Assembly (NCBI RefSeq): GCF_019049245.1
Contig: NZ_JAGMUK010000074.1
Span: forward strand, 58,309-122,308
Source of the DNA: Streptomyces sp. AC555_RSS877
GTDB taxonomy: Bacteria > Actinomycetota > Actinomycetes > Streptomycetales > Streptomycetaceae
Length of the DNA: 64,000 nt
Reading direction: 5' to 3'
Below, piece after piece: positions 50,547-60,079 of the stretch (the stretch's first letter is position 1; each line of letters starts with the position of its first letter). The notes under the pieces were generated by a model that ran no database searches, was not told the DNA's origin, and worked only from the letters and a program-made list of their open reading frames with translations. The position numbers were made by a program, and so were the translations under genes.

Positions 50547-50702
50547 ATGTACGAGGTGGGCGAGGCGTCGCTCCGGCGTCTCGCCATGCGAAGGGTGGCC
50601 GTTATGAATCCCTGGGCTCGTCGTGCCGTGTATGCGGTGGCGTTGGTGGTGGCGGTGGCCGTTGTGTTGACGGTCGCCACCTGGCTCGTCACCCAGTTGT
50701 GA
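50547..50702 (+). CDS. Small single-helix membrane protein
   Basis: This encodes 51 residues: a short basic N-terminus (ASLRRLAMRRVAVMNPWARR) and one strongly hydrophobic helix (AVYAVALVVAVAVVLTVATWLV). GGGGAAGA lies before the ATG at 50547; internal ATGs at codons 14 and 19 are alternatives. It is followed by a strong terminator, which supports a real transcript. Function is unknown. The small size makes the call tentative. Confidence 0.45.
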   Translation: MYEVGEASLRRLAMRRVAVMNPWARRAVYAVALVVAVAVVLTVATWLVTQL

Positions 50703-50712
50703 GGTCGGCCGC

Positions 50713-50749
50713 CCGTGGCTCCCGGCGGCTTGGCCGACGGGAGCCACGG
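50713..50749. terminator. Bidirectional terminator
   Basis: A perfect 12-bp stem (50713-50724 with 50738-50749) and a 13-nt loop lie between the convergent ends of the small membrane-protein gene (50702) and the YcnI-type gene (50760). Confidence 0.8.
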
Positions 50750-50759
50750 AACGGCGCGG

Positions 50760-51500
50760 TCAGGCGCTGGGGGAGTTGCGGCGCCGGAACCACCAGACGC
50801 CGCCGCCCGCGAGTGCGAGGGCGGCCACGCCGAGGCCGATGGGCAGCGCCAGTGACATGCCGTCGTCGTCCGTGTCCTCAGCGGCCGTGCCCGCACCGGA
50901 CTGCGATGGGGTCGGGTCGGCGGGCTGGCTGGGGGCGGAGGAGGTGGGGGCGGAGGCGGAGGCGGTGGGTTGGGTGGTCGGGCTGGGGCTGACGGTTTCG
51001 GCTCCGGGCGCGGCTGCCGCCAGCTCCAGGATCGGCGCGGCGGAGTCGCTGTGCCCGCCGTCGTCGGACTGTTCCAGCTCGATCCACCGGTCGACGCGGC
51101 CGTCGCTGTAGGACTGCAGGGTTTTGAAGGCGAGCGACTTCGTGTTGGGCAGCTGTCGCACGGTCACGGCGTATTCGGCATCCTGCCCGGCCGTGATCGC
51201 CGGGCCCGAGACCGCGTAGCCGCGGTCGGTGGTGGCGAACTCCCACCCCTTGGGGCCTTCGTCGTAGGTGACGTCGGCCGGGGTGATGCCGTTGGGAAGG
51301 ATCGCTTCCAGCTTGGTGATGCCGGCCGTGGCGGACTCCGACTCCGCGACGAAGGTGAGGGTGACGTTCTGGTCGAGGGCGCGGGCGCCCTCCGCCTCGA
51401 CCTCCACATGAGCCGACGCGGGGCCGGCGGCCGTGACAACTGCTGTTATCAGGGCAGCGGCGATGACGGCGGTGCGGGCATGGACACGGGTAAGGGGCAC
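50760..51500 (-). CDS. YcnI/DUF1775-family copper-binding membrane-anchored protein
   Basis: The 246-residue protein has a signal peptide ending ASA, after which the mature chain starts with His (HVEVEAEG). In YcnI the N-terminal His is a Cu(II) ligand. The DUF1775 domain follows (about 30-150: TKLEAILPNGITPADVTYDEGPKGWEF, GPAITAGQDAEYAVTVRQLP). Then come a Ser/Pro/Thr stalk and a C-terminal helix with basic anchor (GLGVAALALAGGGVWWFRRRN). It would hold copper outside the membrane. The next gene on the same strand encodes a His-rich membrane protein, a likely partner. Confidence 0.9.
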   Translation of the reverse strand: MPLTRVHARTAVIAAALITAVVTAAGPASAHVEVEAEGARALDQNVTLTFVAESESATAGITKLEAILPNGITPADVTYDEGPKGWEFATTDRGYAVSGPAITAGQDAEYAVTVRQLPNTKSLAFKTLQSYSDGRVDRWIELEQSDDGGHSDSAAPILELAAAAPGAETVSPSPTTQPTASASAPTSSAPSQPADPTPSQSGAGTAAEDTDDDGMSLALPIGLGVAALALAGGGVWWFRRRNSPSA

Positions 51501-51572
51501 AGGAGCTCCTGGCTGTCGTGCGGGGGCGCGGACACGTCATTTCTGACGCGTCCTGAGGTCAGGTGGCGAGGG

Positions 51573-52220
51573 TCAGATCGTGGCCGGGGGACCCCGGCGC
51601 ACCACCGAGTGCGCCAGCAGTATCGAGGTGGCCAGGTGGGAAGGCCGTGGGGTGGGGGCGGCGGGAGGCGTCCGGTCGCTGTCCGGCCGACGGCCGGGCG
51701 GCACGAGCCTCAGCAGCAGGTGCGTCAGCAGATGCCCGAGCCGGTATCCCACGGCCAGGCAGGCGGTGTCCGCCCGCTGCATGCACCAGGCGGCCAGCAG
51801 CGCGGCGGCGATGTGTACGGCCGTCATCGCCGCCCCGTTGTGAGGCTGGGCGTGCCACGCCTCATGGGCGCCGGTGGTGTGGTGCGCGGCGTGCTGATCG
51901 GGGGAGGCGTGCAGGTGCCCTCCGGTCCGTACGAACCACAGATGCAGGGCGCCCTGGACGGCCCCGGTCGCCGCCACCACCACCGGCAGCGACCGCACCC
52001 GGCGCGCGGCCGGAACCGTCAGCAGGTACAGCAGCGTGGCGGCGAGCAGCACGGCCCGCCACGGCACCGAGTGCCCGGAGACCAGGTGGTGTCCGGTGAC
52101 CGCGAGTCCGGTGCCGACCGCGGTGAACACCGCCGCGCGGACAGCCGCCGCCGGCACGCCGTCCTTGGGCTCCGAACCGGTTGGGCGCGCTGCGCGGGTA
52201 TCCGGGACGGTCCACGACAT
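51573..52220 (-). CDS. His-rich multi-pass membrane protein beside ycnI
   Basis: The 215-residue protein has about five hydrophobic helices and a His cluster in an outside loop (GGHLHASPDQHAAHHTTGAHEAWH). Further His residues line helices (TGHHLVSGHS, AVHIAAALLAAW, GHLLTHLLLR). Copper-related clusters of Streptomyces often pair YcnI with such His-rich membrane proteins, so copper handling is inferred. The ATG at 52220 has GGGA 7 nt upstream; longer starts to 52253 are possible. It is upstream of, and probably cotranscribed with, the ycnI-like gene 72 nt away. Confidence 0.75.
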   Translation of the reverse strand: MSWTVPDTRAARPTGSEPKDGVPAAAVRAAVFTAVGTGLAVTGHHLVSGHSVPWRAVLLAATLLYLLTVPAARRVRSLPVVVAATGAVQGALHLWFVRTGGHLHASPDQHAAHHTTGAHEAWHAQPHNGAAMTAVHIAAALLAAWCMQRADTACLAVGYRLGHLLTHLLLRLVPPGRRPDSDRTPPAAPTPRPSHLATSILLAHSVVRRGPPATI

Positions 52221-52369
52221 GGCGAATCCCATCATGTAGCCCGGCGGCGGCACCGCGGGGCCCGTTCGGGTGATTCACCTGCGGGAGGCAGCACCTGTGA
52301 CCTGCGGACATTCCCGGCAGACGTAGACGTAGAGGTAGGAGGCAATTTCATTCCAGCGATCGGCACACG

Positions 52370-55300
52370 TCACCGTGGCGACGGGCGTCCTGACCGGCAG
52401 CCGGTATCAGGGGACTGGTCGTGCAGGTAGCGGGACTGTTCCAGAGGGGTGAGAGCGGTGTCGACGGCCTCGCAGATGGTGCGGATTGCGCGGGCCGGGT
52501 CGGGCAGGTCGACGTTCCACAGTCCGACGGAGCTGCCCGTGCCGATGGCCAGGGTCCGTCCGTCCGGGCTGAACGCCACTGCTGCGTGCGAGCGGGCCGG
52601 CAGGGTGATTCTGGACTGGCTGGTGGCGAGGTCCCACAGTTGGACTCCTCTTACGCTGCTTGCGGCCAGGGTGCGTCCATCGGAGCTGAAAGCCAGCGAC
52701 GTCACCGCACCGCTGACACCGAAGCTGTCTTGGAGCCGGCCGGTGCGCGCATCCCACATCTTCACGGCTCCGTTGCTGCCGCCGGCGGTGGCCATGGTGT
52801 GCCCGTCCGGGCTGAAAACGAGGGAGAGCGGGTTCCGGGTGCCCGGATTGATGGTGCGCTGGGTGCGGCCGGTTGCGGTGTCGATCAGCGTGACCTGTTC
52901 GCCCCTGGCCCTGATGTCCGCGACGGCGAGTGTGCGGCCGTCCGGAGTGAACGTCACTGCCCTGACGGATTGGCCGTGGCTGGTGTGGGCGGTGTGCAGT
53001 GCGCCGGTTGGAAGGTGCCAGATCCGCACCGATCCGTCCATGCCGACGACGACGAGCCGTGTCCCGTCGGGGCTGAAGACCGCCGTGTCGATGGCGCCCA
53101 GGGCACGGCTTCGTTGAAGGCGGCCCGTGGCAAGATCTCGTACCTCGATCACCCCGTTCTTGCCGGCCCGGGCAGCCAGGGCGCGCCCGGTCGCACTGAA
53201 CCCCACGGCGGCGAGGTGGGAAACCGGGACGGGCAGCTGCTTTCCCCTGGGTGTCAGATGGGTGCCGAGCGGCAGCGTGGCTTCGTGGTCGCCGGTCCTG
53301 GCGTCCCAGAGTTGTACCGACCCGCGGCCGGGCGGCCCTTGGGAAACCGTGGTCGCCGTGCGTCCGTCCGGACTGAATGCCATGTCGGCGACGTATGCGT
53401 CGGGATGGCCTGACAGGGTGGTCTGCGGGTACTCGGCACGCGGGCGGTGGATGCGAATGGCGGGGTCCAGGTTGCTGCTGGTTACCAGGGTGCGGCCGTC
53501 CGCGCTGAGGGCCACCTGCATTTCCCCCCGTCCGTGATGACCAGCGGTCACGGTGGCCCGTGCTGCGCCGGAGGCGGTGTCCCACAGTCGCACCGTGTCC
53601 CCAGGGCCCGGGACGGCGAGCGTTTGCCCGCCCAGGGCGAAGGCCACGGCGAAGGCCACCTCGCTCACTCCGATGGGGCCGTCGCTGATGGTGCGCCGGA
53701 CGATGCCGGTGGCCGTCTCCCGCAGTTGCACCGATCCGTCGGCGCGGACCACCGCGTATGTCCGGCCGTCCGGGCTGAAAGCCACCGCACCGCCCTCGAC
53801 AAGCCTGTCGTGGGTTGTCCGGGGGTGGCCGGTGGCCACGTCCCACACCCGCACCACTCCGCGGCGGACCACCGCGGCGACGGTGCGTCCGTCCGGGCCG
53901 AAGGCGACCGCCTGCGGGTCGGACTGGCCGGTGAAGCTGCGCTGCTTGCGGCCGGTGGCGACATCCCACACCCGCACAGCCGCCGGGGAGGAGGCGGCCA
54001 GGGTACGACCGTCAGGGCTGAAGGCCATCCCGCGTACCGAACCGTCGGGGACCGTGATGGTTCTGATTTTCCTGCCGGTGACCGGATCCATCAGCCCTAT
54101 CATCCCGCCGGCGCCACGGACGGCAGCGACAGCGAGGGTGCGTCCGTCGGGGCTGAACGCCGCGATTTCGCCGCTGTCGTAGCCGGCGATCGTGTGTCGG
54201 AGCTGACCTCCGGGCAGATTCCAGATACGCACCTTGCCGTCTCGGCTGTTGGCGGCGAGGGTGCGTCCGTCCCGGCTGAGGGCGATGGAATCCACGGGTT
54301 CGGTGCCGCCGATGAGGCGCTTGCGCAGGGGTAGCGCCGCGGCGGCATACAGGGCGGCGGTGGCTTCGCGGGTCGGGCTGGTGCGGTAGGCGTGGACAGC
54401 GAGCAGTGATGCGAGGTCGGGCTCGGAGTCCAGCAGTGCACTGGACTGGGCGGCCAGTTGCCGGGACTGGGCCAGGTGCTGGGCGGTGACCGCGCTCTGC
54501 CACTGCCCAACAGCCAGGCCGGCGGCGACGAGGGCGAGGCACAGGGCGGCGGTGACCGCGGTGAGCACCAGCCGGTACCGGCGGCGGCCTTTGTGCTCGT
54601 GGTCGCGGCTGGCGTCGAGGAAGGCCTGTTCCAAGTCGTTCAGGTCTCCGTCGTTCAAGTCTTCCCGCGGTTCGCCGCCGAAGTGTTCCTGGGCGGCGGC
54701 GAGCCGGCTTCCTCGGCACAAAGCGCCCTTTTCGCGCCCCAGTTCCTGCCAGGCATGGGCCGCTTCGGTCAGATTCCGGTGCACACGCAGGCGTTCGCGG
54801 TCTTCCTCGATCCACCCGCGCAGCCGGGGCCAGGCCGTGATCAGGGCCTCGTGGGCTATCTCGACCGTGTCACCGTCCAGGCTGAGCAGGCGCGCCCCGA
54901 CGAGTGCCTCCACCACCTGGGCGGTGTCGTCCCGGCCGGTGCCGGGCAGTTCCGCGCGCTCGATGGGGCGGCGGGTGTCAGGGGTGCCGTCACCGGGGGC
55001 GACGAGGCGCAGCAACACCCGGCGAGCGGCAGCCGCCTGGGCTTCGGTGAACCGCTGGTAGACCGTCTCGGCGGTCTTGGCGATCGCGCCGTCCAGACAT
55101 CCGGCCGCCTCGTACCCGACCACGGTCAGTGTCTTGCCGCGGCGGCGGCCCCAGGTCTCCAGCAACGCGTGCGACAGCAGTGGCAGCCCGCCCGGCGCGT
55201 CGGCGACCTCCTCGACCAGCCGGGCGGTCAGGGCGCGTTCCACGGTCAGTCCGGCGGCCGTGGCGGGTTTGACGACGGCGTCGCGCAGTTCCGCCTGGCT

Positions 55301-56125
55301 CATCGCTCCGGCAAGGAGGCTGGCATCGCGCAGTGCGTCGGCCAGGTCGCGGTGCTCGGCACAGCGGCCGTAGAAGTCGCCGCGCACCGCCAACAGCACC
55401 CTCAGGCGGCTCTCGGGCTTCTGGGCGGTGAGCAGCAGATCGATGAAGCGGGCGCGCTCGGCGGCATCGTGGCAGAGGGTGAAGACCTCCTCGAACTGGT
55501 CGACGATCACGAACGTGTCCGCCCCGGCGCTGCCGTCGTGGGGAAGGGCGGGTGTGAGGAGGGGTGCGTGGCTGCGGACGGGGCGTTCGCCCGGTGTCAG
55601 GATCCGGATCGCGGCCGGGCGCAGGTGCGGCTCCTGAGCCTGCCGGAGGACGGGTATCAGGCCGGCCCGCAGCAGGGAGGACTTGCCGCTGCCGGAAGGG
55701 CCGAAGACCGCAGCGAACCGTCGGCGGCCCAGTAGGTCGACCAGGTCGGCGGTGAGCTGTTCCCGTCCGAAGAACAGTCCGCTGTCTCCGGTCTCGAACC
55801 GTGCCAGACCCCGGTACGGCGCGAGTGATCCGTCGCAGTCCCGCGAGCCGTCATCGGCGGACTCCTCCACCGCCTCCTTCCACCGGGCCTCCCATTCCGC
55901 CAGGTCTCCACCGCACGCCCCCGCATAGGCCAGGACCACCGGCAGCGTCGGCAACTGCTCGCCCGCTGCCGCCTGCGACAGCGTGGTCACCGAGTAGCCC
56001 GCCCGCTGGGCCAGCAACCGATAGGTGATCCCGTCCGCTTCCGCCCTCAGCTTGCGTAACTCGAACGCGAACCGCTGCACCGGACCAGCCGCCGGATCCA
56101 CCGGCACCTCACGACGCCCCGCCAC
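52370..56125 (-). CDS. XRE-nSTAND-WD40 protein with 14 repeats
   Basis: The 1251-residue protein has an N-terminal XRE helix-turn-helix (about 15-75: YRLLAQRAGYSVTTLSQAAAGE). A STAND-type NTPase follows (about 105-480) with Walker A FGPSGSGKSSLLRAG (141-155), Walker B FVIVDQFEEVF (205-215) and DAPGGLPLLSHALLETW. One transmembrane helix lies at about 518-542, then 14 WD40 blades (600-1230, each near FSPDGRTLA and VRLWD-ATG), enough for two seven-bladed propellers. Such proteins act as ATP-driven switches; roles in signalling or phage sensing have been proposed for relatives. GTG at 56125 follows GGAGGGGGTGAGAGC. Confidence 0.88.
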   Translation of the reverse strand: MAGRREVPVDPAAGPVQRFAFELRKLRAEADGITYRLLAQRAGYSVTTLSQAAAGEQLPTLPVVLAYAGACGGDLAEWEARWKEAVEESADDGSRDCDGSLAPYRGLARFETGDSGLFFGREQLTADLVDLLGRRRFAAVFGPSGSGKSSLLRAGLIPVLRQAQEPHLRPAAIRILTPGERPVRSHAPLLTPALPHDGSAGADTFVIVDQFEEVFTLCHDAAERARFIDLLLTAQKPESRLRVLLAVRGDFYGRCAEHRDLADALRDASLLAGAMSQAELRDAVVKPATAAGLTVERALTARLVEEVADAPGGLPLLSHALLETWGRRRGKTLTVVGYEAAGCLDGAIAKTAETVYQRFTEAQAAAARRVLLRLVAPGDGTPDTRRPIERAELPGTGRDDTAQVVEALVGARLLSLDGDTVEIAHEALITAWPRLRGWIEEDRERLRVHRNLTEAAHAWQELGREKGALCRGSRLAAAQEHFGGEPREDLNDGDLNDLEQAFLDASRDHEHKGRRRYRLVLTAVTAALCLALVAAGLAVGQWQSAVTAQHLAQSRQLAAQSSALLDSEPDLASLLAVHAYRTSPTREATAALYAAAALPLRKRLIGGTEPVDSIALSRDGRTLAANSRDGKVRIWNLPGGQLRHTIAGYDSGEIAAFSPDGRTLAVAAVRGAGGMIGLMDPVTGRKIRTITVPDGSVRGMAFSPDGRTLAASSPAAVRVWDVATGRKQRSFTGQSDPQAVAFGPDGRTVAAVVRRGVVRVWDVATGHPRTTHDRLVEGGAVAFSPDGRTYAVVRADGSVQLRETATGIVRRTISDGPIGVSEVAFAVAFALGGQTLAVPGPGDTVRLWDTASGAARATVTAGHHGRGEMQVALSADGRTLVTSSNLDPAIRIHRPRAEYPQTTLSGHPDAYVADMAFSPDGRTATTVSQGPPGRGSVQLWDARTGDHEATLPLGTHLTPRGKQLPVPVSHLAAVGFSATGRALAARAGKNGVIEVRDLATGRLQRSRALGAIDTAVFSPDGTRLVVVGMDGSVRIWHLPTGALHTAHTSHGQSVRAVTFTPDGRTLAVADIRARGEQVTLIDTATGRTQRTINPGTRNPLSLVFSPDGHTMATAGGSNGAVKMWDARTGRLQDSFGVSGAVTSLAFSSDGRTLAASSVRGVQLWDLATSQSRITLPARSHAAVAFSPDGRTLAIGTGSSVGLWNVDLPDPARAIRTICEAVDTALTPLEQSRYLHDQSPDTGCRSGRPSPR

Positions 56126-56708
56126 GCTCTCACCCCCTCCAGCCACCCGGCATCGGAGCGGGCAGCCGATCCATGTACGTCCATGACACCCGTAAGGCTC
56201 ACGGACCCGCTTCATTGTTCGGCCGCCAGAACGGCACTGCCGAACAATGCTCCAGCCGCTGAACTCGGTGTTGCCGGCGGCTCGGGGACCACTCTGCAGG
56301 CCACTGCTCCTGGTGGCCATTGGCGGCCGGCCGGGGGCGACCAGCGCATCCAGCAAGCCCACGTCGCCCCTGGGTCCCATCACGTCAGGACTGCACCGAA
56401 TGGAATGAAACAGTGCACAGGAACCGAGTCCGGGGCGGCCGGAGACCAACTCGCCAAAGCCGCGGACACACCCGGCAGCGGGACCAGTTCGGGGCGGCAG
56501 GCCAAGCGTCCTTCAACGCGCCGACGTAAATGTTCAGCGCGTCCTGGTTCCCGCCTCCCTGCGGCCGCACCGGCCGCACCGTCGTCGGGCGGATCGACGG
56601 CTTCTTGGCGATCTCCTCCGCTCCATGCGGACCACGCCGACGGCCACCCCTACCCCCGCCTCACGACATTCCCAACGAACACCTCACCAAAGAGGACTCT
56701 GCCTACGC
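56126..56708. other. Intergenic region between divergent genes
   Basis: These 583 nt contain no gene I can support. A minus-strand frame (56385-56579) has a coding-like run QDALNIYVGALKDAWPAA that could be a remnant, but no family was recognised. Promoters of the WD40 and acyltransferase genes must lie here. Confidence 0.4.
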
Positions 56709-57980
56709 ATGGAATCCCCACCCCTCCACCCTGCTCGTCCGGCGTACTCACGCTCCGCCAAGTCAAAGTTGCTGGCCGCCGTAGCGACGGCCGGTCCGTC
56801 GCGGTTGGCCTGGCTGGACGCGTTGCGCGGCATCGCCGCCCTCGTCGTGGTGTTCGACCACTCGTCGTATACGTTCCTTGCGGACTTCCGGCGGGAGCTC
56901 ATGCCGCAGTTCAACACCAGCCGCTACGGCATCATGGTGTTCTTCCTGGTGAGCGGCTACATCATCCCGGCGTCGCTGGAGCGTCGGGGCTGCGTCCGGA
57001 CGTTCTGGATCGGACGGATCTTCCGTGTGTACCCGCTGTGGGCGGCTGTCCTCACTGTGTTCCTTGCCGTCAACCTCTTGGGCATCGCACAGATGCGTGA
57101 CTTCGGTCAGCAGCGCGCTGTCACCGTGGCCCTCGCCCACGCCACGATGCTCCAGGAGCTGCTGGGGACACCCAATCTCCTGCTCATCCTGTGGACGCTC
57201 TCCTACGAGATGGCCTTCTACCTGCTGGTCGTCGCTCTTTTCACGGTGCGTCTTCACCGGCGGTCCGCGGCGGTCGCGGTCATCTTGGCCGTGCTCGCCA
57301 CTGTGAGCGTGACGGCAGGGGTAGTGCTGCCGGTCTCTGCCCTGTCCGGCTTGGTCGGCACCGGATCGCTGATCGCGTTCGCCTCGATCGCCATGGTGAT
57401 CGCCATCTGCTGTGCGAGCGCCAGGCCACCCGTGCTCCGGGTGTTCGGGGGTGTGTTGGGCGGGGTGCTGGCGCTCGTCCTGATCGCGTGCAACGGCACG
57501 ATCCCGGTGTGGGAGGGCCTGGTGATCCTCGCCGTGATGTTCCTCGGCACCGTCGTCTACCGTGCCGACAACGGTCAGAGCACCTGGCGCTGTGCGGTCG
57601 GTACTGCCGTCATGGTCGTCGTCTGTGCCGTGGGCAGTGCGTACGGGTACGGCGGCGGTGAGCACTTCACACGGCGCGGCTGGATCGTCGCATTCCTGCT
57701 GGCTGTGCTCACCTTCGGCGCCGGACTGGCATCGCGCAGCCGGCACCTACCGCGGATACTGACCGGACTGGGAACGATCAGCTACTCGGTATATCTGGTG
57801 CATCCAGTACTGCTGGCGGTGATCGACACCACGATCGGCCGACGACGACAGGACAGTCTCGCGCTCGAAGTGGCGTTCTTCACCGTGCTGCTGCCCCTGT
57901 GCCTGCTCACCTACCGTTGCATCGAAGCGCCGAGCCAGATATGGGGCCGTAGGTTGGCCCGCCACCTGCAGCCACCGTGA
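56709..57980 (+). CDS. Acyltransferase 3 family membrane O-acyltransferase
   Basis: This 423-residue protein of the OafA/YrhL type has 10-11 helices. Family marks are LAWLDALRGIAALVVVFDHSS (with catalytic His), YGIMVFFLVSGYIIPASLERR, RIFRVYPLWAAV (conserved Arg), LLILWTLSYEMAFYLLV and, near the end, TISYSVYLVHPVLL. Such enzymes acetylate sugars, wall polymers or antibiotics. No SGNH domain is attached. Two ATGs near the start give small uncertainty; 56709 was used. No partner gene is adjacent, so the acceptor is unknown. Confidence 0.9.
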   Translation: MESPPLHPARPAYSRSAKSKLLAAVATAGPSRLAWLDALRGIAALVVVFDHSSYTFLADFRRELMPQFNTSRYGIMVFFLVSGYIIPASLERRGCVRTFWIGRIFRVYPLWAAVLTVFLAVNLLGIAQMRDFGQQRAVTVALAHATMLQELLGTPNLLLILWTLSYEMAFYLLVVALFTVRLHRRSAAVAVILAVLATVSVTAGVVLPVSALSGLVGTGSLIAFASIAMVIAICCASARPPVLRVFGGVLGGVLALVLIACNGTIPVWEGLVILAVMFLGTVVYRADNGQSTWRCAVGTAVMVVVCAVGSAYGYGGGEHFTRRGWIVAFLLAVLTFGAGLASRSRHLPRILTGLGTISYSVYLVHPVLLAVIDTTIGRRRQDSLALEVAFFTVLLPLCLLTYRCIEAPSQIWGRRLARHLQPP

Positions 57981-58129
57981 CACCTGCGCACGCTCGCCGA
58001 ACAGCGGGACGTCCGCTGATGCCAGCTCTGTGCGTTACCCGCAGCAGCCGGACTGGATGCCTCCGTCGTCCGGCCGTGTCCAAGGACACGCCGACGGCGA
58101 TTTCGGCGACGGAGACTCGTTCGAGCACC

Positions 58130-58270
58130 GGATTGGGCAGGGACCGGGTCGCATACCTGCCGTGGCATCACCACGACCTGGTCGAATGCGGCCCGCATCG
58201 CGCGGGAACTGGTCTGCGGGGAGGCGGGGTGCCGGTAGGTCTGGGAGGCGATGAGCAGGTGCGGGTCGGT
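58130..58270 (-). pseudogene. Integrase/recombinase C-terminal remnant
   Basis: The minus-strand frame DPHLLIASQTYRHPASPQT, then MRAAFDQVVVMPRQV resembles a segment near the C-terminus of actinobacterial tyrosine recombinase-like proteins (NPHLLIAPQTYRHPASPP, LRAAFDDVGLAPRQV). Frames are broken on both sides. Family assignment is from memory of those proteins and is tentative. The remaining parts of 57981-58318 show no gene. Confidence 0.4.
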
Positions 58271-58318
58271 GTGGGCCGGCGGCGGCGCTCGCGCGGCCGG
58301 TCGGCCACCGTGGTCCCC

Positions 58319-58546
58319 TCAGCGGCGCAGGCCGGCCGTGGCTTGCCCGGCAGAGCCCGGCCCACGCGCGTCTCGACTCTGATCTCCACCTCCACCCGGC
58401 CCGCCGCCGACCTGCTCCCGGGCCTCCTCTCGCGCCCTGGTGACCGCCTCCCACGTGGCGTCGCGCAGCTTGCGTCCAGATCGAAATCGGGCGGCGGCAG
58501 GCCACTCGAAACCGCTGTACCCGATGGTGCAGTCGTACGCGGACAC
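58319..58546 (-). CDS. Possible short ORF of unknown function
   Basis: A 75-codon frame reads YDCTIGYSGFEWPAAARFRSGRKL, then RDATWEAVTRAREEAREQ and a low-complexity Gly/Arg tail. The first 45 residues look coding; the tail does not. There is no convincing ribosome site. It may be the decayed start of a larger gene, in line with the surrounding remnants. Confidence 0.25.
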   Translation of the reverse strand: MSAYDCTIGYSGFEWPAAARFRSGRKLRDATWEAVTRAREEAREQVGGGPGGGGDQSRDARGPGSAGQATAGLRR

Positions 58547-58713
58547 TGCGCGGAGCCCGCTCCCGCGTAGTTGGGACTCCTGATGGCGGAGCGCACGGCC
58601 GGCCCGGAGGCGGGGGAGCCTTCGGCGCCGACCATGATCAGTGCGGGAGGGGCGGCGCTCGTCCTTGCTGATGCCTGTGAACTGTGGCGGTGTTCTGCCC
58701 CGGTGGAGAATAT

Positions 58714-59856
58714 TCAGTCGGTCCGGCGGACGACGAGCGCGGTGATGTCGTCCCGGTGTTCCCCGGCGGTGTAACGGTTCAGATCCTTCGTCAGGTGGTC
58801 GGCGACTTCCCAGGGGGAGATGTTCGCCCAGGCCTCCATGCGCTCTTCAAGGGGATAGAAGGCGCCAGCGGCACTGCGGGCCTCAGTGACGCCGTCGCTG
58901 CAGCTGAGGAGGGTGGCGCCCGGTGGGAAGGGAAACCACGCGACGGTCCTGGGTTCGGGGGAGAGGTCAGCAAGACCAAGTGGTACGCCCGGGTCGCCGA
59001 GCTGCACAGGGGCGACTGGTCCGGCCCTCAGCAGGTAGGGCGGCGGATGGCCGCAGTTGACGGCCTGCGTTTCCGTCGAGGCGTCGATGCCCAGGACGAG
59101 AGCGGTGACGAATCGCTCGGGTTCGCCGGTCTGCTGGGCAAAGGCGTTGTGCCGCACTACGGCCTGTTCAAGGTCATTCACGAGCGCGGTCAGGGTCGGC
59201 TCGCGTAGCGCGGCCTCGCGGAAAGCGCCGAGCATGGCGAAGGCCGCTCCGATCGCCGGCAATCCCTTGCCCTGGACATCGCCGAAGAGCAGCCGTGTGC
59301 CGTACGGCGAGGCCACCGCCTCGTAGACGTCTCCTCCCACCAGCCTGTCCGCCTCCACCGGCAGGTACGCACCGTCGACGATCACTCGGTCGGTGAGGAT
59401 CGGCAGGGACCGCAGCATCTGCCGCTGGAGAGCGACAGCCGTAGACCGGACCCGCAGCAGTTCCTCCTCCCGCCGGATCCGCCAGCGGCAGGTCGCCACG
59501 CACAGCACACCGAGCGCGAAAGCCAGAACCATGAAGATCGCGAAGTCGTACGACGAAGGGAGCGGTCGGTAGATCAGAACCGCGGTGATGACGATCAGCA
59601 CCCAGACCACCGCGTAGACGGTCTGGCGTACCGTGCCGAGCGCCGCAGGGAACGCGGGAAGCAGGATCAGCAGGGGGATGAGCCGCACCGTGCGGTCATC
59701 GATCATCAACTCCAGCAGCACGATCGGTACGGTCGCTGCGACCACGTAGACCATCGGCGCCTCGACGGCGCCGCCGGGAGCCGACTCCACATCGTTTTCG
59801 ACACGCGACCTCAGCGGAGCGCCGGGCGCACGGGCGGCCACACGCCGACGAATCAC
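58714..59856 (-). CDS. Membrane PP2C-type (SpoIIE/RsbU) serine phosphatase
   Basis: The 380-residue protein has about four N-terminal helices (VYVVAATVPIVLLELMI through FMVLAFALGVLCVATC), a short linker (RREEELLRVRSTAVALQRQMLRSLP) and a SpoIIE/PP2C domain: GGDVYEAV, LLFGDVQGKGLPA (metal Asp), VNCGHPPPYLL, LLSCSDGVTEAR and HRDDITALVV. This type dephosphorylates anti-sigma antagonists to switch on sigma factors. GTG at 59856 has GGGAGT upstream; the frame stays open to 59919. No GAF/PAS sensor or anti-sigma gene is adjacent. Confidence 0.9.
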   Translation of the reverse strand: MIRRRVAARAPGAPLRSRVENDVESAPGGAVEAPMVYVVAATVPIVLLELMIDDRTVRLIPLLILLPAFPAALGTVRQTVYAVVWVLIVITAVLIYRPLPSSYDFAIFMVLAFALGVLCVATCRWRIRREEELLRVRSTAVALQRQMLRSLPILTDRVIVDGAYLPVEADRLVGGDVYEAVASPYGTRLLFGDVQGKGLPAIGAAFAMLGAFREAALREPTLTALVNDLEQAVVRHNAFAQQTGEPERFVTALVLGIDASTETQAVNCGHPPPYLLRAGPVAPVQLGDPGVPLGLADLSPEPRTVAWFPFPPGATLLSCSDGVTEARSAAGAFYPLEERMEAWANISPWEVADHLTKDLNRYTAGEHRDDITALVVRRTD

Positions 59857-60079
59857 CTTTTCAGACTCCCGCAGTCCGCCCCCCGCCGCAAAACGACGGG
59901 CGTCGTGTCGTCCCGCCACGAAGAACGGCTACTGCGTAGTGCTGGTGCCGGCGCGGCACGCTATCGAGCACCGTCACGAATCAGACAGCTGTCGATGGAC
60001 GACGACCAGTGCATCGAGGGTGGGTGTGCGAAGCCGGAGGCGCTCTGCGCCAAAGCCACTGTGGGAAAGACAGGCGAGG

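Noticed and set aside
54458..55735. A 425-codon plus-strand frame inside the WD40 protein gene
   Set aside because: It mirrors the ATPase region on the other strand and has no recognisable domain.
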